A stretch of 64,000 bases of DNA from Sciurus carolinensis (Eukaryota; Chordata; Mammalia; Rodentia; Sciuridae), in the NCBI RefSeq assembly GCF_902686445.1, contig NC_062220.1, positions 111,462,643-111,526,642 of the forward strand, written 5' to 3'. The notes under the pieces are model-generated. The model was not told the DNA's origin and made no database searches. It worked only from the letters and a program-made list of their open reading frames with translations. Shown in pieces: positions 24,693-39,618 of this stretch. The position numbers and the translations under genes are program-made. Numbering within the stretch: the first letter of the stretch is position 1; each line of letters opens with the position of its first letter.

Positions 24693-26185
24693 TTTCCAAA
24701 TCAAACTTAATACATTGCTTAACTCTAATCATGCAGTGAAAATGGTATTTGAGATTAAATATGATTAAATAGTATATTGCAACTTAAGGACTTTCAAACA
24801 TGGACAGAGCATGTTTATAAAAAAAATTATAAATGTAGTTGCAGAAAGATGAAAGGTGAGACATAGCTTGCAATGCAATCAGGAGAGAGAATTCAAGGTA
24901 GAAAAACTGCAATATTTAGCGGCCTGGAGGTACAACACAGGCATTACTTTTTCAAGAAATATACATAATGTAGTATTTTGAAACATCTAAACTCAAGGGG
25001 AGTTATTAGGGTGTAGGTTAGACTATGGCATGGAAACATGTAGCTGGTCAATTGTTCATACAACATGGAGTGTATAATATACATGTTCCCACTGCAATGA
25101 AGTGCCGCATACATTTTGAACTTAAATTTTTATGTATTTGTTTCTATACTGTGAACTTTGGATTAAGTTCAATTGTCTGTCTGTCTATTGCTATACTATT
25201 GGGCATATATCAATTTATACTTAATTTGAGTAGATTGAATGGTGAGTCTCCTTTATTGTTTTCTTTTCTCATTAATTTACTATATGATAAAAAATAAGAG
25301 TGCTTTTAGATTTGAGAAGAAAGTGAAGATTTGCATTAACTTCTGCAAGGTATAAAAGGAGTTTTTTATGCAAGTAATTTTGCAACTCAAAATGAAGACC
25401 CCAGTAAGATCAAATGCCATAAATCTGAAAATGTCTTTCTCTTAAGCCGTATGGTTTTCTGTCTTGTGCTCAGAATTCCAGGTGTAAAACTAAAAAAGCC
25501 AACAAACACACATATCCAACTGGGTTGTGCATGTTTAGAATGTCAAAAAGAAAATACCTGGATTATTGCACCATTGTCTCAAAGCTTCATAAGAATGAAA
25601 ATAAAGTTGCAATTGGAATCGTATAGTTGGTCAACAAAAGGAAACACCTGTAATTACAAACCGAAGGATCAGGAGTAAGAAAATAAAGAGGAGGAGCAAA
25701 GCTAAAAGAAGTGAGTTTTTCAGAATTACTTTTCAAGGTTAGAACCATTCCTAGTGAAGACAGGGTAAAAGTTGTGATCATGAAAGTTCATAATAAAGTA
25801 AATTGGAATTTTGGTCATCTGACTTAAATGAATCTGATGACTCAGATTAGAATGTCACAAGTCTTTCCTTCATAAATGATGATGAGCTCCCCTCAGGAGG
25901 AGATGAGATGCTTTTCTTTAGGACATTTGTCAAAAATGTTTCTAGGAAAACTCAGGTAAGGGAAACAAGGGAGGCAGGAACAAAGGGAGAGTGCTGGGCT
26001 AAAAGGAAATGTGGTGGTTGCCATTCTTATGGAATTTTCTGAGTTGCTTATGCAGCTAAAGTCTCCATAATTATGATGATACTGAAAAGGATTATTTGAA
26101 TAACTGTACTTGCACTTAAGATTTATATCTAGTTTTCTATAGCCAATCATGATCAAATAAGTAAAACGTAGAGGGATTAAGAAAC
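24693..26185. other. Unrecognised sequence
   Basis: Several frames of 60-90 codons occur (for example at 25025, 25451 and 25893 on the reverse), but none has a recognisable motif, and they overlap on both strands. I call no gene. Confidence 0.4.
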
Positions 26186-26196
26186 CCTTAACTTGA

Positions 26197-26269
26197 ACTG
26201 GGAATGGAGCTCAGTGATAGAGCATGCGTAGGGACCTAGGTTCAATCTCCAGCATGCCTCTCAAAATAT
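26197..26269 (+). mobile_element. Short, diverged ID-type SINE with perfect target duplication
   Basis: The tRNA-like head 'gggaatggagctcagtgata' leads to a B-box-like 'ggttcaatctcc' and a short 'ctctcaaaata' tail. It is flanked by identical 11-base repeats, ccttaacttga at 26186-26196 and 26270-26280. A gap relative to full-length ID lies between the boxes. The tail is not a pure A-run. Confidence 0.85.
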
Positions 26270-26280
26270 CCTTAACTTGA

Positions 26281-27589
26281 TATTTCCCAAAACCTTAATA
26301 ATTAGCTTTTATTTTCATGTGACTTAATTTTCTCTCATGCCATTCTAGGCTGGGATAATATCACAATATATCTGGGCCTTATTCTCAAACTCTTCTTATG
26401 TACCTAGTCAAACAAATTACATATTAAGTATTGATCAATTTTATTTTTAAAAGTCTTTAGTTTCCTTCCTCTATCCTGCAAAATTCTCACCACTGTTTAC
26501 TCAAACTTTAAAACAAGGTGCTCTGGCATAGTCTCATAGTTTGTTTCTTTTTCTAATCAGGGAGCTCACTGAAGTACATCCAGCCACCTTGGACTCCTGC
26601 TCTTGCTGTGCCATGGAAGGGATGTTTTTAATCTTTCACAAGTGCAAAAATACATGGAAGTCATGGAATTTCTTGTCAGTACTGATCAAAAGTATCCATG
26701 ACTCAGGTGTCTACTGTGCTATTTTATGTCCATCGTCAATTATTTAAACTAATATTGCACATTTTGACCCTTGCTGAATTAGTATTATTTATCCCCATTT
26801 TATTCATTTAATTCTCTTTGATATTGTGGGTCACAGAGTATCAGAGGATGAGGAGAAAATGAGACTTCTTTACTTTTGCTGAGCTATAGTATGGTATATT
26901 ATAGTGGCAGAATTTATGTGACTAAAAACCAAATCCATTTATCTCTACTTTTCTGACTTAATAGTTGATTTTTCAGCTTAATAGCTGGGCAAATTTTAAT
27001 CAGAATTCTCCTTATAAAACACTGCCATTTACTAAACAATTGCTGAGTAACTCTTCTACGCACAACTCTCTTTCATGGGTTTAAGGATTAAAGTATCATA
27101 GTACATGAAAGCATTATTCTTATTTGATTTGAATTTCACCTTATGGGTTTGGTGACACTTTTAGAAAGCAGGAGTTTACAAACACATAAATGCCCCCACA
27201 TAACTAGTTTGACATTGTGGAAAGATGGATTTTTTTTTTTTAGGAGAAGAGTAAGGAAGAATTTGCTCTCCAAATAATAAGAAAGCTGAAATGATATCTC
27301 TTCATTCAAATGAATTTGCTTATGGACTTGTTGAATATTGATATTATCTGTTTATAAACTGATTCCTTTTCAGCTAATTTCCAAGTGTATTTTCAGAATT
27401 AAAATTCTAATGCTTGTTAGCATTATATTCATTACAAAGATCACCATATGTTTAGCAAGATTTTAAACTGAATAATCAATTAAAGAAATTTCTACAGGTT
27501 TATGATCATTGGAGATTTTGAAATTAATTTTTAAACCATTGAAATTAAAAGTTATTACATATTCATACCTATAAATATTTGGTCCATTT
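26281..27589. other. Unrecognised sequence
   Basis: No gene is seen. Around 26760-26830 a 'tatttatccccattttatt' block could be decayed MIR or L2 in antisense, but support is weak. A T-run lies at 27229-27241. Confidence 0.35.
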
Positions 27590-27715
27590 TGGACCAAACA
27601 CCTAAAATTAAGAACTGAAACTATAAAATTCTTACAGAAAAATAGGAGGGGAAAACTGTGTGGCCTTAGGTTTGGCAAAGATTTCTGAGTTAGGATATCT
27701 AAAGTATGGCATTTC
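27590..27715 (+). mobile_element. Old L1 ORF2 fragment (sense)
   Basis: The stretch 'aagaactgaaactataaaat' then 'cttacagaaaaataggagg', followed by a 'gtggccttaggtttggcaaa' block, follows the ORF2 C-terminal region in order. It is short and out of frame. Confidence 0.5.
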
Positions 27716-27884
27716 AGATTGCTTTGGACCACTTTCCTAGGTGAGTTCCACTTGGTTTTTCCGCCATAATATCAGTTACTTTACAGGTCAGGGAACCAGG
27801 ACATATATTCTGCCAATTGCTGAGTTTGTATTTCAGTTGTGCACTCTGGAACCAAGTAAATAAATACTGGTGATTTCAGGCACC

Positions 27885-28900
27885 TGCTGGTCCAACTATG
27901 AGTTGGATCTGACCTAAAACTACCTCCATAAACCCTGACTTGGACTGGAGGACTGCAGTAAGGTTTTGGGTCTCTTGGAATTATTGTCAGACAGAATCAG
28001 AGCCAGCTCCCATAATCTCTAAACAGTCTTTTTATTTCCTTTACCTGAATTCACTATTACCCTGGTAAAAGATAATAGATCTCTTTAGAAAAATTTGGAA
28101 GAAAGATGAACAGTAGAAAATTTGTGAAATTAGTGGCATCTATCCTAAAAGGATTCAGCCTTCCTTCATTCACAGGACTGTGAGCCTATAAACTACTAAT
28201 TTTAATTTTAAAAATAAATTTGTAGATTTATGAAGGGTTCAAACTTCCTGTTTTGAAAATTCAAGCTAAACTTAATAGGGCACTCCCCAACCATGTCACT
28301 CATAGGGACACCATGATCAACTAGCCAACATCATGGGTTTTTGCAAGTCAGATTTTTCTGATTCTTACTTGTATTCTGAAACTCATTACAATAACCACAC
28401 CCTCTTTATTTTTGCTGACAACTCTTGCTGATTGCCACCCCAGGATCCAATTATTCCTATACATATAAATATTTGGTCCCAGTTCAGTGAATAGCAGCAG
28501 TGTATGCTGAAATTTCTGACCCACAGAAAAAAGCAATCACAGAGCACCATCAGAGAGTTGAGACCTCCTCACATCCTTGCTCTTACAGTCATGATCAAAA
28601 GTATGTTCTCTGGACCCTCCCAGCCTGGGTGACCAGGTATCATGTGACACATCCACTCTAACATTTCAATCTCCCTAAGCCTTTGAATATCATACTCTAT
28701 ATTATATCAAGACAGTCTGTCATTTAGTGTTGGACACCTTTTGTTCTGTTTCAGTCAACCAAGGAAAAGAATAGAGCCATTTCTAACCTCTCAAATGTAA
28801 CATTAAATCCAGAATTTCAGTTTAATAGTCACATAACCATAAATATGTCCTGGTACAACTTCTTATTCTTTCCAAAATTATCCTACACCCTTAATATTCA
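27885..28900 (+). mobile_element. Possible class I ERV internal (non-coding) sequence
   Basis: The blocks 'ctacctccataaaccctgac', 'tggactggaggactgcag', 'gtcagacagaatcagagcc' and later 'tgttctctggaccctccc' with 'cagcctgggtgaccaggta' resemble the internal sequence of old class I ERVs as I remember them. No gag, pol or env motif is translated, and no LTR borders were identified. This is a weak family-level suggestion. Confidence 0.3.
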
Positions 28901-30999
28901 TCCACACACCTATTCCCTAGACATCTGCTTATATAAATTGGGAAAACTTTTCAGTTTTTTTTTCAGTGTAGTAGATCTCTTAATGAGTCACACTTTAAGA
29001 CTCATCTCTTAGACCATCTGTGGGACCTGAGCCTAGTTATAGGTCTAGAAGGGAAGATAATGGAAGAGGATTCTAAAGCAAATCATCATTGTCTTGAATA
29101 ACATGTACCTCAGTGGAGCCAGTGCAGTCTCCCAAGCAAAACAGGCTTAACCTTCATAGGAACAGAGTGGATTCTTCTACTGACAAAGAAGACCCAGGAG
29201 AATTTAGAGGGTCATCATCTCCATCTTTATGAGGATCTGTCTAAATGTCTGTATTATAATTTTTCAAAATTCCATTTCTGTGCTCTCTTTTAAGAGCACA
29301 TACCCTGAGGAGTTGGAAATTCTATTTCCATTGTAATTCTTCTACTCTGAAGATGAGACTGTGGGTTTGTTTTTCAGAGATCTTGGCTGTCCAGAAGATA
29401 TGAAATGTCATATGCTGAATGATTCCATTTGTAGAACATTCTTGAAATGTCAAAACTATACAGAACATTAACAGGGTGAAAAATGGGGCGAGGAAAATGA
29501 AGCAGGTAGTACAACTAGGCAACCTGAGGGCTCTGAGGTGATGAAAATGTTCTGTGTTCACTGCATCCAAAGCATCATCCTGATTGTGATATTGTAATAT
29601 ATTCTTGCAATATGCTACCTCTGAAAGAAAGTGGATAAATGGTACAAAGCATCTCAGCATTATTTCTTAACTGCTTGAAACCCTAACATTTTCTAAAAAT
29701 GAAAAGTTCAAAACCACTATAGACATTCTACTTTTAAAAACTGCCATGACCTTCTCTATGTTCTTATACCATCAGACAATCTTTCAGAATCCTATCAAGC
29801 CTTAGTGCCATTTGCCAGCCCTGATCTGTGGATACATTTCCCCATTAATACAATCTGTTCTGTTTGTTTTCTGGAATCCCATTTTGTGCCATCCATTTTA
29901 GCTATGCTACTGCTAAAGCATTTTAAACATTTCTCTTTAGCAATTTGACTTGTAGAAAATTAAACAAATTTGTGTGGTATTTATCTATGTACAAAACGGA
30001 GCTAAATAAACCACTTTGTAACATGAGCTAGTTAAGCAATGTGACATTATTTTTCCCCACAGCCATTTAGCTTATGACTTCCAACTGTTCAATTCTCTAT
30101 GGCTCCAATAATAATTCAACTCCTTATTATGAACTAGGCTGAGCAGTTTGCCATACTTAATAAAAAAGATAATAATAATGATAGCATTTAAGGATGGACA
30201 ACTTTGTAATTAACTCTGAATTGTTTACTCAAAAGAGAGATAAAGATGTTATATTCATTGGGGAAGTAAAAATCATGGCTATCTATTCATTATCTTAGAG
30301 GTTTTTAAAATGCTTTCATGTCTCTCAAAATTAATAAAGTAATATATAAAGTGCATTTAATTTCCTATTATATTGAAAACATCAGAAATGTCCTAGGTAA
30401 TTCAATGATTCTTCTTTATATTGACTTTTTCTCATTTTGAACTAAATACAAGAATAAATTTCTAGTTGCAGATATCTAAAATAGTTCTTGATTGATCTTT
30501 CCCTAATTTTCTATAAAACAACCTTTAAAATTTGGGAAGGAATTAAAAAACTTAAAAGCAAATCTCTCTAGCATCCAGTTGATGAACCCTGAGAAAATTT
30601 TCCATAAATGAATGAATTAGATATTAAACTGAAAAAAGTACAGGTGGCAACCTATGCTGATGAAATCTTCACTCCTTTATAAATTTCTGGTATCTCCATT
30701 ATTATTTATTGTCACTCTACAAATATACATATCCTGGTGGTGATATCGTGCTATATACCAAGATATTACCTTCGGAGGAAACTGAGTACATGAATGGCTC
30801 ATTGCACTTTCCTTATTTTTAACAACTGCATGTGAATTTTCAATGATGCAAAAATAAATATGTATTTACAAAGCTACATAAATCAATGCTTTACTATTTT
30901 GAGTGAATGTATATCCTTTTATCTGCTTAATTTTTAACATTTAATTGCTGTATCTCCTCATTTTATATTGACTTCATGTGAAATAGTATTTTAATTTTT
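28901..30999. other. Unrecognised sequence
   Basis: A 112-codon minus-strand frame (29322-29660) contains a Phe/Leu-rich hydrophobic segment but no recognisable domain, so I do not call it a gene. Around 30120-30175 a 'gaactaggctgagcagttt' block faintly resembles L2 or MIR. Confidence 0.35.
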
Positions 31000-33420
31000 G
31001 CTTAAACCACCAAATACGATATATATTCCATTGAGAATAAAGGCATCATTATACTTATTCCAATTTTTATTCATTCTAATGTTCCAAACTATTTTGTTTT
31101 ATCTCATTTATATTAGGAAGTTTTTCTGGAGTCTTTCTTTAAATGTAGATTTAAGAAATTGTCTGACTTTCCTTTGTGTGTGTATTTATTTCCTCTTTAT
31201 TTCAGAAAGATATTTTTGTCAGGTATGAAATTCACATTTAACACTTTTATCCTTTCATTACTTGAAAATGATTTTACCACTGTCTTTTTGCCTCCTCTGT
31301 TTCAGAATAGAAATTTCTGTCATTTGAATTCATGCTCTAAGTAATATAACATTGCTTTCTGACTGCTCTTGAGCTTTTTTTTTTCTTGGTTTTTAACTTT
31401 CACAGTTTTAATCAGTATGTGGCATGGTGTGGATTTCTATGCAATTCTCTTATTTAGGTTCCACTCAATATCTTGAGTCTGAATGTGCATGGTTTATGAT
31501 AAATTTGATCATTTTCAACCACTATTTCTCTAAATACCATTTCATTTTCATTCTCTCACCTTTTTTCCTTTTAATGTCATATTTGATATGAATGTTCAGT
31601 CTTTTTTATATATTGTAAGTATGTTTATTTTCTTTTTTAATTTTTATATCACAGAAATTCTATTTATCAGTCATAAGTGTATTGATTATATCTACTTTCA
31701 CCTATCATCTACTATTGAGAACACCCAATGAGTGCTTTCTTGGAGTTTATAAAGTGCTTATTTTAATGTTTTTAATAAAAAGCACATTATAAGGCATTTA
31801 GAATAATATAGTGCTTTATTTTTAGTTTGAATTTCTATTGGGTCTTAGCTTAAGACCCAAATTGAGATTTTTCAATGATTTATCTATTTTAAGAAAATTC
31901 CTAAGTACTTTTCAAACACTCATTGACTGCTTTGGAATCCTCAGATAATTCCAGCAATGAATTTACCTTCATGCTGTCATCTGCTAGTTATCTTTTCTCA
32001 TTTATGTTTTGATGTTTCTAGTTTTTGATATGATAAGTGATTTTCACATATATGTTGAATATTTTGAATAACATGAGATTCTGTATCTTAGTAAATATAA
32101 TTTTTATCCTGCAGTCCCCTACTGAGGTATTGCAAAATGACCAGGTGTATGTATTTTATCTTCTCTTTGGGTCCCACTAACATCAACTTGAATATGGGAC
32201 ATAGACTTACCACCTCTGCTACAAAGTACAGTTGTAAGATCTGTTCCTTGTTAGGTTCCAGTGCCACCAGGGAAATTAGAAACAGAGGTTTGACTCACAC
32301 TGATTTGTTGTTATATTCTGACACCAAAAGATTAACTCCTTACTGGGCCTTAATGGTTCTCAGGAGGAGGGGGAAAACCAGAAATATCAGGCAGCTCCTT
32401 CATTGATGTATTTTATAGGTGGTGACTCAGCTTTCCATGGGCCTGGCTGAGGTCAGGGAGGGCTGAAAGTTGAGTGTTGACTTGCACACCTGGTTCCAAC
32501 TCATTCTATCTGGTCAGGTTCTGGCCCCAGCTTCCTTCTAGGACATGCTGACATCAATAGTTAGAGGAGGGGATACAAGTGACAGTTCTCAGTGTTTTGT
32601 ATTTCTTCTTTCAGTCTCATTGCTGTTGAGCATGGAGTTTCTGCTTGCCCCTGCACCCAGTGACACCAGGCTCAGGATTAAAAGAGGAATTAAAGTGATC
32701 TATAGCCCTGACTTGAACCACTGTGATCAACCTTGCTGCTAGGTGGGGGCCAAGCTTGGTAATCATCTGAGGCTGGCTAGCATGACAGTGGGTACAAAGG
32801 GAATAAGGAAGCCTAATTGTGGTAAGTACCACCTTTTTTGTAGTACCTCAGTTAATTCTTGTTACTGCTGATTGGAGGTGGAAGTTCAATTTGACACTGA
32901 GCTGTGTTGAAACTGTCCTTGTGGGATGATTAGAGCACCATGCAACCTACTCCAGGGAGTGGAAGAGAGTTCCCTGATGGGCTCCTCCAGCACTATCCCA
33001 GGAAAGAAATTGTTCACCTCCTCTTAACATAGGGATAGAAAGGTCAGCTCCTGACACCACGCATGCTGACACCACTCTGTGGCACTCCAACACTGCCTTC
33101 TGCTTCCTCAGGGGAAGGAGGATTGTGGTGAAGAGGAGTAGGAGATGATGGATCAGTTTTCCACTGGGTCCCAATTGAAACTTGGGGAGAAGACAATTTG
33201 TCATCGGTGCTGAACTGAATGCAGGTCCTATGTATAAAAAGATGTCTGCTGTTAGGCATCCTTTTCCTCATCCATTGTCTCCAGCAACAGGCTTTCTTGG
33301 AACATTGCTGGTCTGTTTCTGTTGGAGATAGATTAGAAACTTCTGTAACTCTCTTTGTGGTGCCTGGAACATCAGTCAAGCTAAGGATCCCTAGAGCATT
33401 TTAGACACTTTCAAAGTGTA
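31000..33420 (-). mobile_element. Old L1 5' region (antisense)
   Basis: In antisense, the T-rich order between 31190 and 31650 follows the 5' part of old L1: a 'tttttgtcaggtatgaaatt' block, then 'ttttgcctcctctgtttcag', and a 'tttctctaaatacc' block. The more GC-rich part at 32100-33420 fits the far 5' UTR of such an element. Several overlapping frames on both strands (32545-33404) are not supported as genes. The right half is less certain than the left. Confidence 0.45.
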
Positions 33421-33479
33421 TTGGTTGTGTTAACTCTGATTATAAGGGGAAAGTCTAGGAGGACATAACTAGAAGTCTT

Positions 33480-33830
33480 AAATACTATGTAAAATAAATT
33501 TCTACTTTTTGTTCTTTTCAACAGGGTTTTAAGTATTCTTGTTCTTTTGGTTTTTGTATACAAGTATCAGAATTAGTCAATTTTTCTAAAACTATTTGGC
33601 ACTCATTGATACTTTATTTAAATTGAGATGTATATGGAGATAATTAGCATCTCTTTTGAATTTTTTAATCCAAGCAGCCATGAAATCTTCCATTTACTTT
33701 TGTCTCATTTTCTATCAACTCTACATTGTAGCTTATTGTATAGAGATATTTTACCTTTGATATTTATTTCCAACTTTTAAAATAATTTGTTGCTATTATA
33801 AATGGTTTCTTAGAAAATAGGACTTAACAC
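33480..33830 (-). mobile_element. Old L1 ORF2 fragment (antisense)
   Basis: In antisense, blocks at 33590-33650 ('gagatgtatatggagataat'), 33715-33760 ('actctacattgtagcttatt', 'agatattttacctttgat') and 33790-33815 ('tgctattataaatggtttc') follow the RT-to-C-terminal part of ORF2. It is not collinear with the 5' region to its left, so two insertions or a rearrangement are needed. Confidence 0.55.
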
Positions 33831-34379
33831 TTTGTTTCTGCTTTATATAACTGCAATTGGTTTCTTTACTAACATTGCACTGGATCCAGAGTGGCTGCTG
33901 TATTCCTCTGAAGCTTGCCAAGTCATTTCTGGCATCCACATTCTAATCAAGGAATGTGGACAAAGCACATGGAGGAAACTTCTGTATGTCTGGATGAAAA
34001 TAAACTCAGGGGTGGAAATAGGGATAACAATAAACTTTGCTTTAGAATGTGGAGTTGTAAACAGAAGAGCGACCCTTCTACTCTGCTTCTGCATGTCTCC
34101 TCAAAATTCTCAGATTTTAGGTATTTGAAAGGGGTTCCATTTTAATTAACGCAATCCATCCCTAGGTAATTTGGAAATGAATAACTATGGTTGTGTTCTA
34201 GTCAAACTTATCTGCCAGATTGAGAATTAATGAATTATTGGTCTGATCCAAATAATGAAAAAGGGAAAAAATGTCCAAAACATGGGAAAAATTCAATTTT
34301 CTAGCAAAAAACAATGTAATCTATAGAATTAAATGAATTCGAAGTAACCAAGATTAAGATTGCTAAATCTCTTTAAGTA
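33831..34379. other. Unrecognised sequence
   Basis: Three overlapping frames of 76-98 codons occur on both strands (33832-34145). None shows a domain, and mutual overlap argues against coding. I make no repeat assignment. Confidence 0.4.
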
Positions 34380-34570
34380 AAGAAAAATCAACATTCTGCT
34401 GATCAATAAAAAAAGAAGGCAATATGAATTTTTTAAATCTTCACAGTAGCAACCTACAACTAAGATTTTGAAGAATAAATCTAACACATGAGGTTAAAGA
34501 ACACTATGGAGAAAAATATAAAAAATTATTTAAGAATATAAATGTAAGTTAATTAAATGGAGAGGTAAAT
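34380..34570 (+). mobile_element. Old L1 ORF2 fragment (sense)
   Basis: The stretch 'gaagaataaatctaacacat', then 'aacactatggagaaaaatat' and 'aattaaatggagaggtaaa', follows ORF2 between the RT and the C-terminus. It is short and diverged. Confidence 0.45.
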
Positions 34571-37500
34571 TTTATGTGCTGAGGGAGAAACTATAAGCAT
34601 TAGCGTTAAATGTTTCCTAAAATGTATTAAAGTACAGTCAAAAATGTAAGAAATTTAACAATTTAACAATTTAAGAATCCTATTTCCAAGCATAACTTTG
34701 TTTTTAGAATATTTTCACAGATGATTAAAGTAATGTCAAAAAATCTGAAGGATAAGAAAGAAAAACTTGACCTATTAGATATTAAGACTAAAAATAAAGT
34801 AGCATGACATTAATGCCAAAATGAAAAAATCATGAAAATAAAATTATTGAGATTGGAAACAAACAAGAATCAAGGTGGAACTTTGAAATATAAAAAAGCA
34901 ATATTTTATGATATGCAGAAAAACGAATTGTGAAATAAAAACTTGAATACAATAGGATTTGTTATAAATATACCGAGTGCTACTTTCAGGTTTTCATTGA
35001 CTTTTTGTTTTATATTAAAAGGGTTTTGAAAATATATTACTAAACTTGGGTGTTTTTCAGTTGACAAATATTATTTCTTCAAAAGTTGAGAGAGTCACAA
35101 ATGGTGAAACTTATGGCATAATCTAACATTTTAAAAAATACTGTTACATTGTACTTTGAAATCTTTCCAAAAGAATTTAAATACTGTAGTGATTTCCTGT
35201 CTGCTGTAATGTGTCAGCATTTCCCTAAACATCAGAAATTGTATGGTGTGCCTTTCTTCTGTTAATGTGATTCTACTGCAGTTCTCCTGCAGAATTTTTT
35301 CCTAATCTATTTTGTGCTCTAAATTATTTTTTAATCACTCTTTTATAAATATTGCAAAGTTGTGTGAAATGAAATTTTTAAAAATCTCTAAGTGAAGCAA
35401 TATTCTTCACTGAATTATTGTAATGACTAGTATTAAAACATGACCAAACTACAGAAATGCATTGTTTTTATAATTCTTAAACATCAAAATGAAATATTAT
35501 TTAACTATATCTACATATATTAATGAACAGTGTCAAGATTTATTTAAATTATGTTTCTGTGCCTCTGAATGAGGTTAGTTAGATAACTCAAAATTCAGCA
35601 TCATATAGGCTCTGGGTGTGTATTCGTAAAAATAAATAGATGAGCATGAGAGTTGTCACTGCAGTGACATTTAATTATTTAAATTTCTTTTCAGTTACAT
35701 ACCAAAAATGATCCAGTGGTTTGTCATCAATCATTACCTTCAGTGATCTAATAGCTATCAGTTTGATTTGCTCTTTTCTCAAAGTTATTGAAAATAAATG
35801 AAACCAAAAGCTCAATAAAACATGTTTTTTTCACCATCAATTATAATTCTTTCATAAAATATAGGAAAAGTGATTGACAAAGTCACACCTTGATCTTAAC
35901 CAAAGGTTTATTCCCAGATGAATTGTTTTTAGGAAAGATAATATAATAATGATATTGATAACCCAGAAACATGCTTCTATGAACCATAGTTCATAGATAG
36001 CATCTAATATGCTAGAAAGCTAGCTAGAGAACATCTAAAATGAAGAAAAATTTGAACTACAGTACACATGTTAAATAAATCACAAAATATATTTCTTTGT
36101 CAAATTATAAGATACTAATGCAATATTCTGTGTCAGATCATTTCATAAATTTTCAAAACACACAATAAAATATTATGCAGAGACACATACACACATATGC
36201 ATACAGTAGCTACCATATTAAATACGTGGTAACATTTGAAAAGTAGAGAGGATAAATTTCAGAATTTTGATGCCTATGAAGGTAACTCAGAATGGCTTTC
36301 ATTCTTTCCCTTAAAGCATGAAGGAAAGATAGAGGGAGGGAAGGAAGGAAGAAAGAAAAAAAGGAGAGAAGGGAAAGGAAAGGCAAGGGAGGGCAGGCTA
36401 AGTCATAAAGTGGGGGTAAATTTAAAATGTCCTCAACAGAAAAACTGAAGAAAATACCACTTCCTGGTGAAACATCAGAGGACAAATAATATAGAAGATG
36501 CACTCTAAGTGTCCAAAATAGAGAAATTCAGGAATGACTAGATCCTATCTGAGACACGAAGATGAATACTCATATTGAAATATGTCATACTACTTGTTAA
36601 AAAAGGAATAGAAAACTCAAAGATATGCAGTATAGAAAAAATATTTTGCCTAGTTTTTTTTAGAATATGTAAAATCACAAATGATCAAAGAATAAGGACT
36701 TTTTCCATAGAAACCATATTTAGAATTACCCTCAGATACAATTTCAGTACATTTTAATAGTTCTACGTTTAAATGTTGTAACAGCATTCATGTGTTTTTC
36801 AAAATATCAGATTGAATAGTACAAGCACAGAATAGCTAGTCAATTTTGCTATGATCAAAACCAGGACAGAAATTGAACAGAAATATTTTAATAAGAGAAG
36901 TTAGAGCAAAACTGTTAGCACACAAAAAACTTTGACCTTTGGTGTATCCAGAGATACTTGAAAACTCTTTCCCTTAAGAGCTCTGAGAAGATGGGTTTGC
37001 CTGACTGATCCTTGTTCCCTACTGTGTCTGTACTATTAACTGTTCTTTCCAGAAAAAAAAAAAATCACCAAAGTTATTGGTTATGCTAGAATGGAGAAAA
37101 GAAGGCCATAAAAGATAACCAACTGTTTCTATTTTTGTGAGTAGGAGGGAGTGGGTGTCCAGCTTCAGCTTTTGGGCAGATTAAATTCTTCAAGCCTCAT
37201 TTCATAAACAGAGCATTCTCATAAAGGCTGAAATAAAATTCATGAACATAAATGAACAGCTGGTTTACAAATTTTCATCATCTGGTCACTCTCCAGTTTT
37301 ACTAAGTGAGGGAGGAACTGTAAGCTTTGTACTCACTAGCCTCATTGAAATCAGGTTTTGGTGACTATGCAGATGGCTCATGTGATCAGGTACATGTCCT
37401 CTTAGAACTGAATTTAGCTGATAATATTGAAGAACACTTATAGATTCTTTCCACACTTATTAACTACTTCCTAATATAAAAAATGGAGAAGATGAAGCAT

Positions 37501-38100
37501 TTGAAAGCATTGTTTGGATAATAACTGAGTCTGATTAGAGGACAGTAAACAACTTCTGATGCTAAACCTCTTTTCAGATGCTATTAGTTTGCAGACAGAA
37601 TTCCTACTTTTGAAATTTTTCATCATACGAAGACATAGGGCTGTTATTACTGTATCACCTCATGCTCCAACATTGAATTTCAAGTACATATAAGGGTGAG
37701 GTAGATTCTTATAACTACAGAATAAGATGAATATATTACACCATGTCCATTTTACTGTGCCAAAGTTCTGTTAAATTCCTGGAATTATAATTGGGTCAAT
37801 ATGCTACATCCATAATAAAAGTAACTTGGAGCCATGAATTTCATTAGCATAACAACTATGTCTTTTTTTAAAATATTTATTCTACCTGAAGTAAATTGTA
37901 CTTCATGAAAAACGTTTGAAATTAATTTATACATCATTTGACATCATGAACTGATGCTCAAAAACTTGAAAATAATGAATGATAGAATTTTCATTTAATT
38001 TTATTGGGATTATTCTTTTATCCATTAATCATACCATTTGGGTAAAAAGATTAGTGTGGGAATATCTGTACACCTGAATGGCTGCTGAGAAATGTAAAGT
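34571..38100. other. Unrecognised AT-rich sequence
   Basis: Apart from the purine-rich tract at 36320-36405 and a palindrome at 35654-35669, I see no gene, RNA or named repeat. Sequence at 34600-34930 is A-rich and might be decayed L1. Confidence 0.35.
36320..36405. repeat. Purine-rich GA/GGAA low-complexity tract
   Basis: An almost purely purine plus strand carries mixed GGAA, GAAA and GGGA units. Open frames crossing it on both strands are compositional artefacts. Confidence 0.85.

Positions 38101-39618
<1,518 letters not shown>

Noticed and set aside
29322..29660. 112-codon minus-strand frame with a hydrophobic stretch
   Set aside because: No recognisable domain, no supporting neighbours, and Phe/Leu-rich composition of the kind T-rich DNA gives by chance.
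32545..33404. Cluster of 61-111 codon frames on both strands
   Set aside because: The region fits old antisense L1 5' sequence, and frames overlap on opposite strands without motifs.
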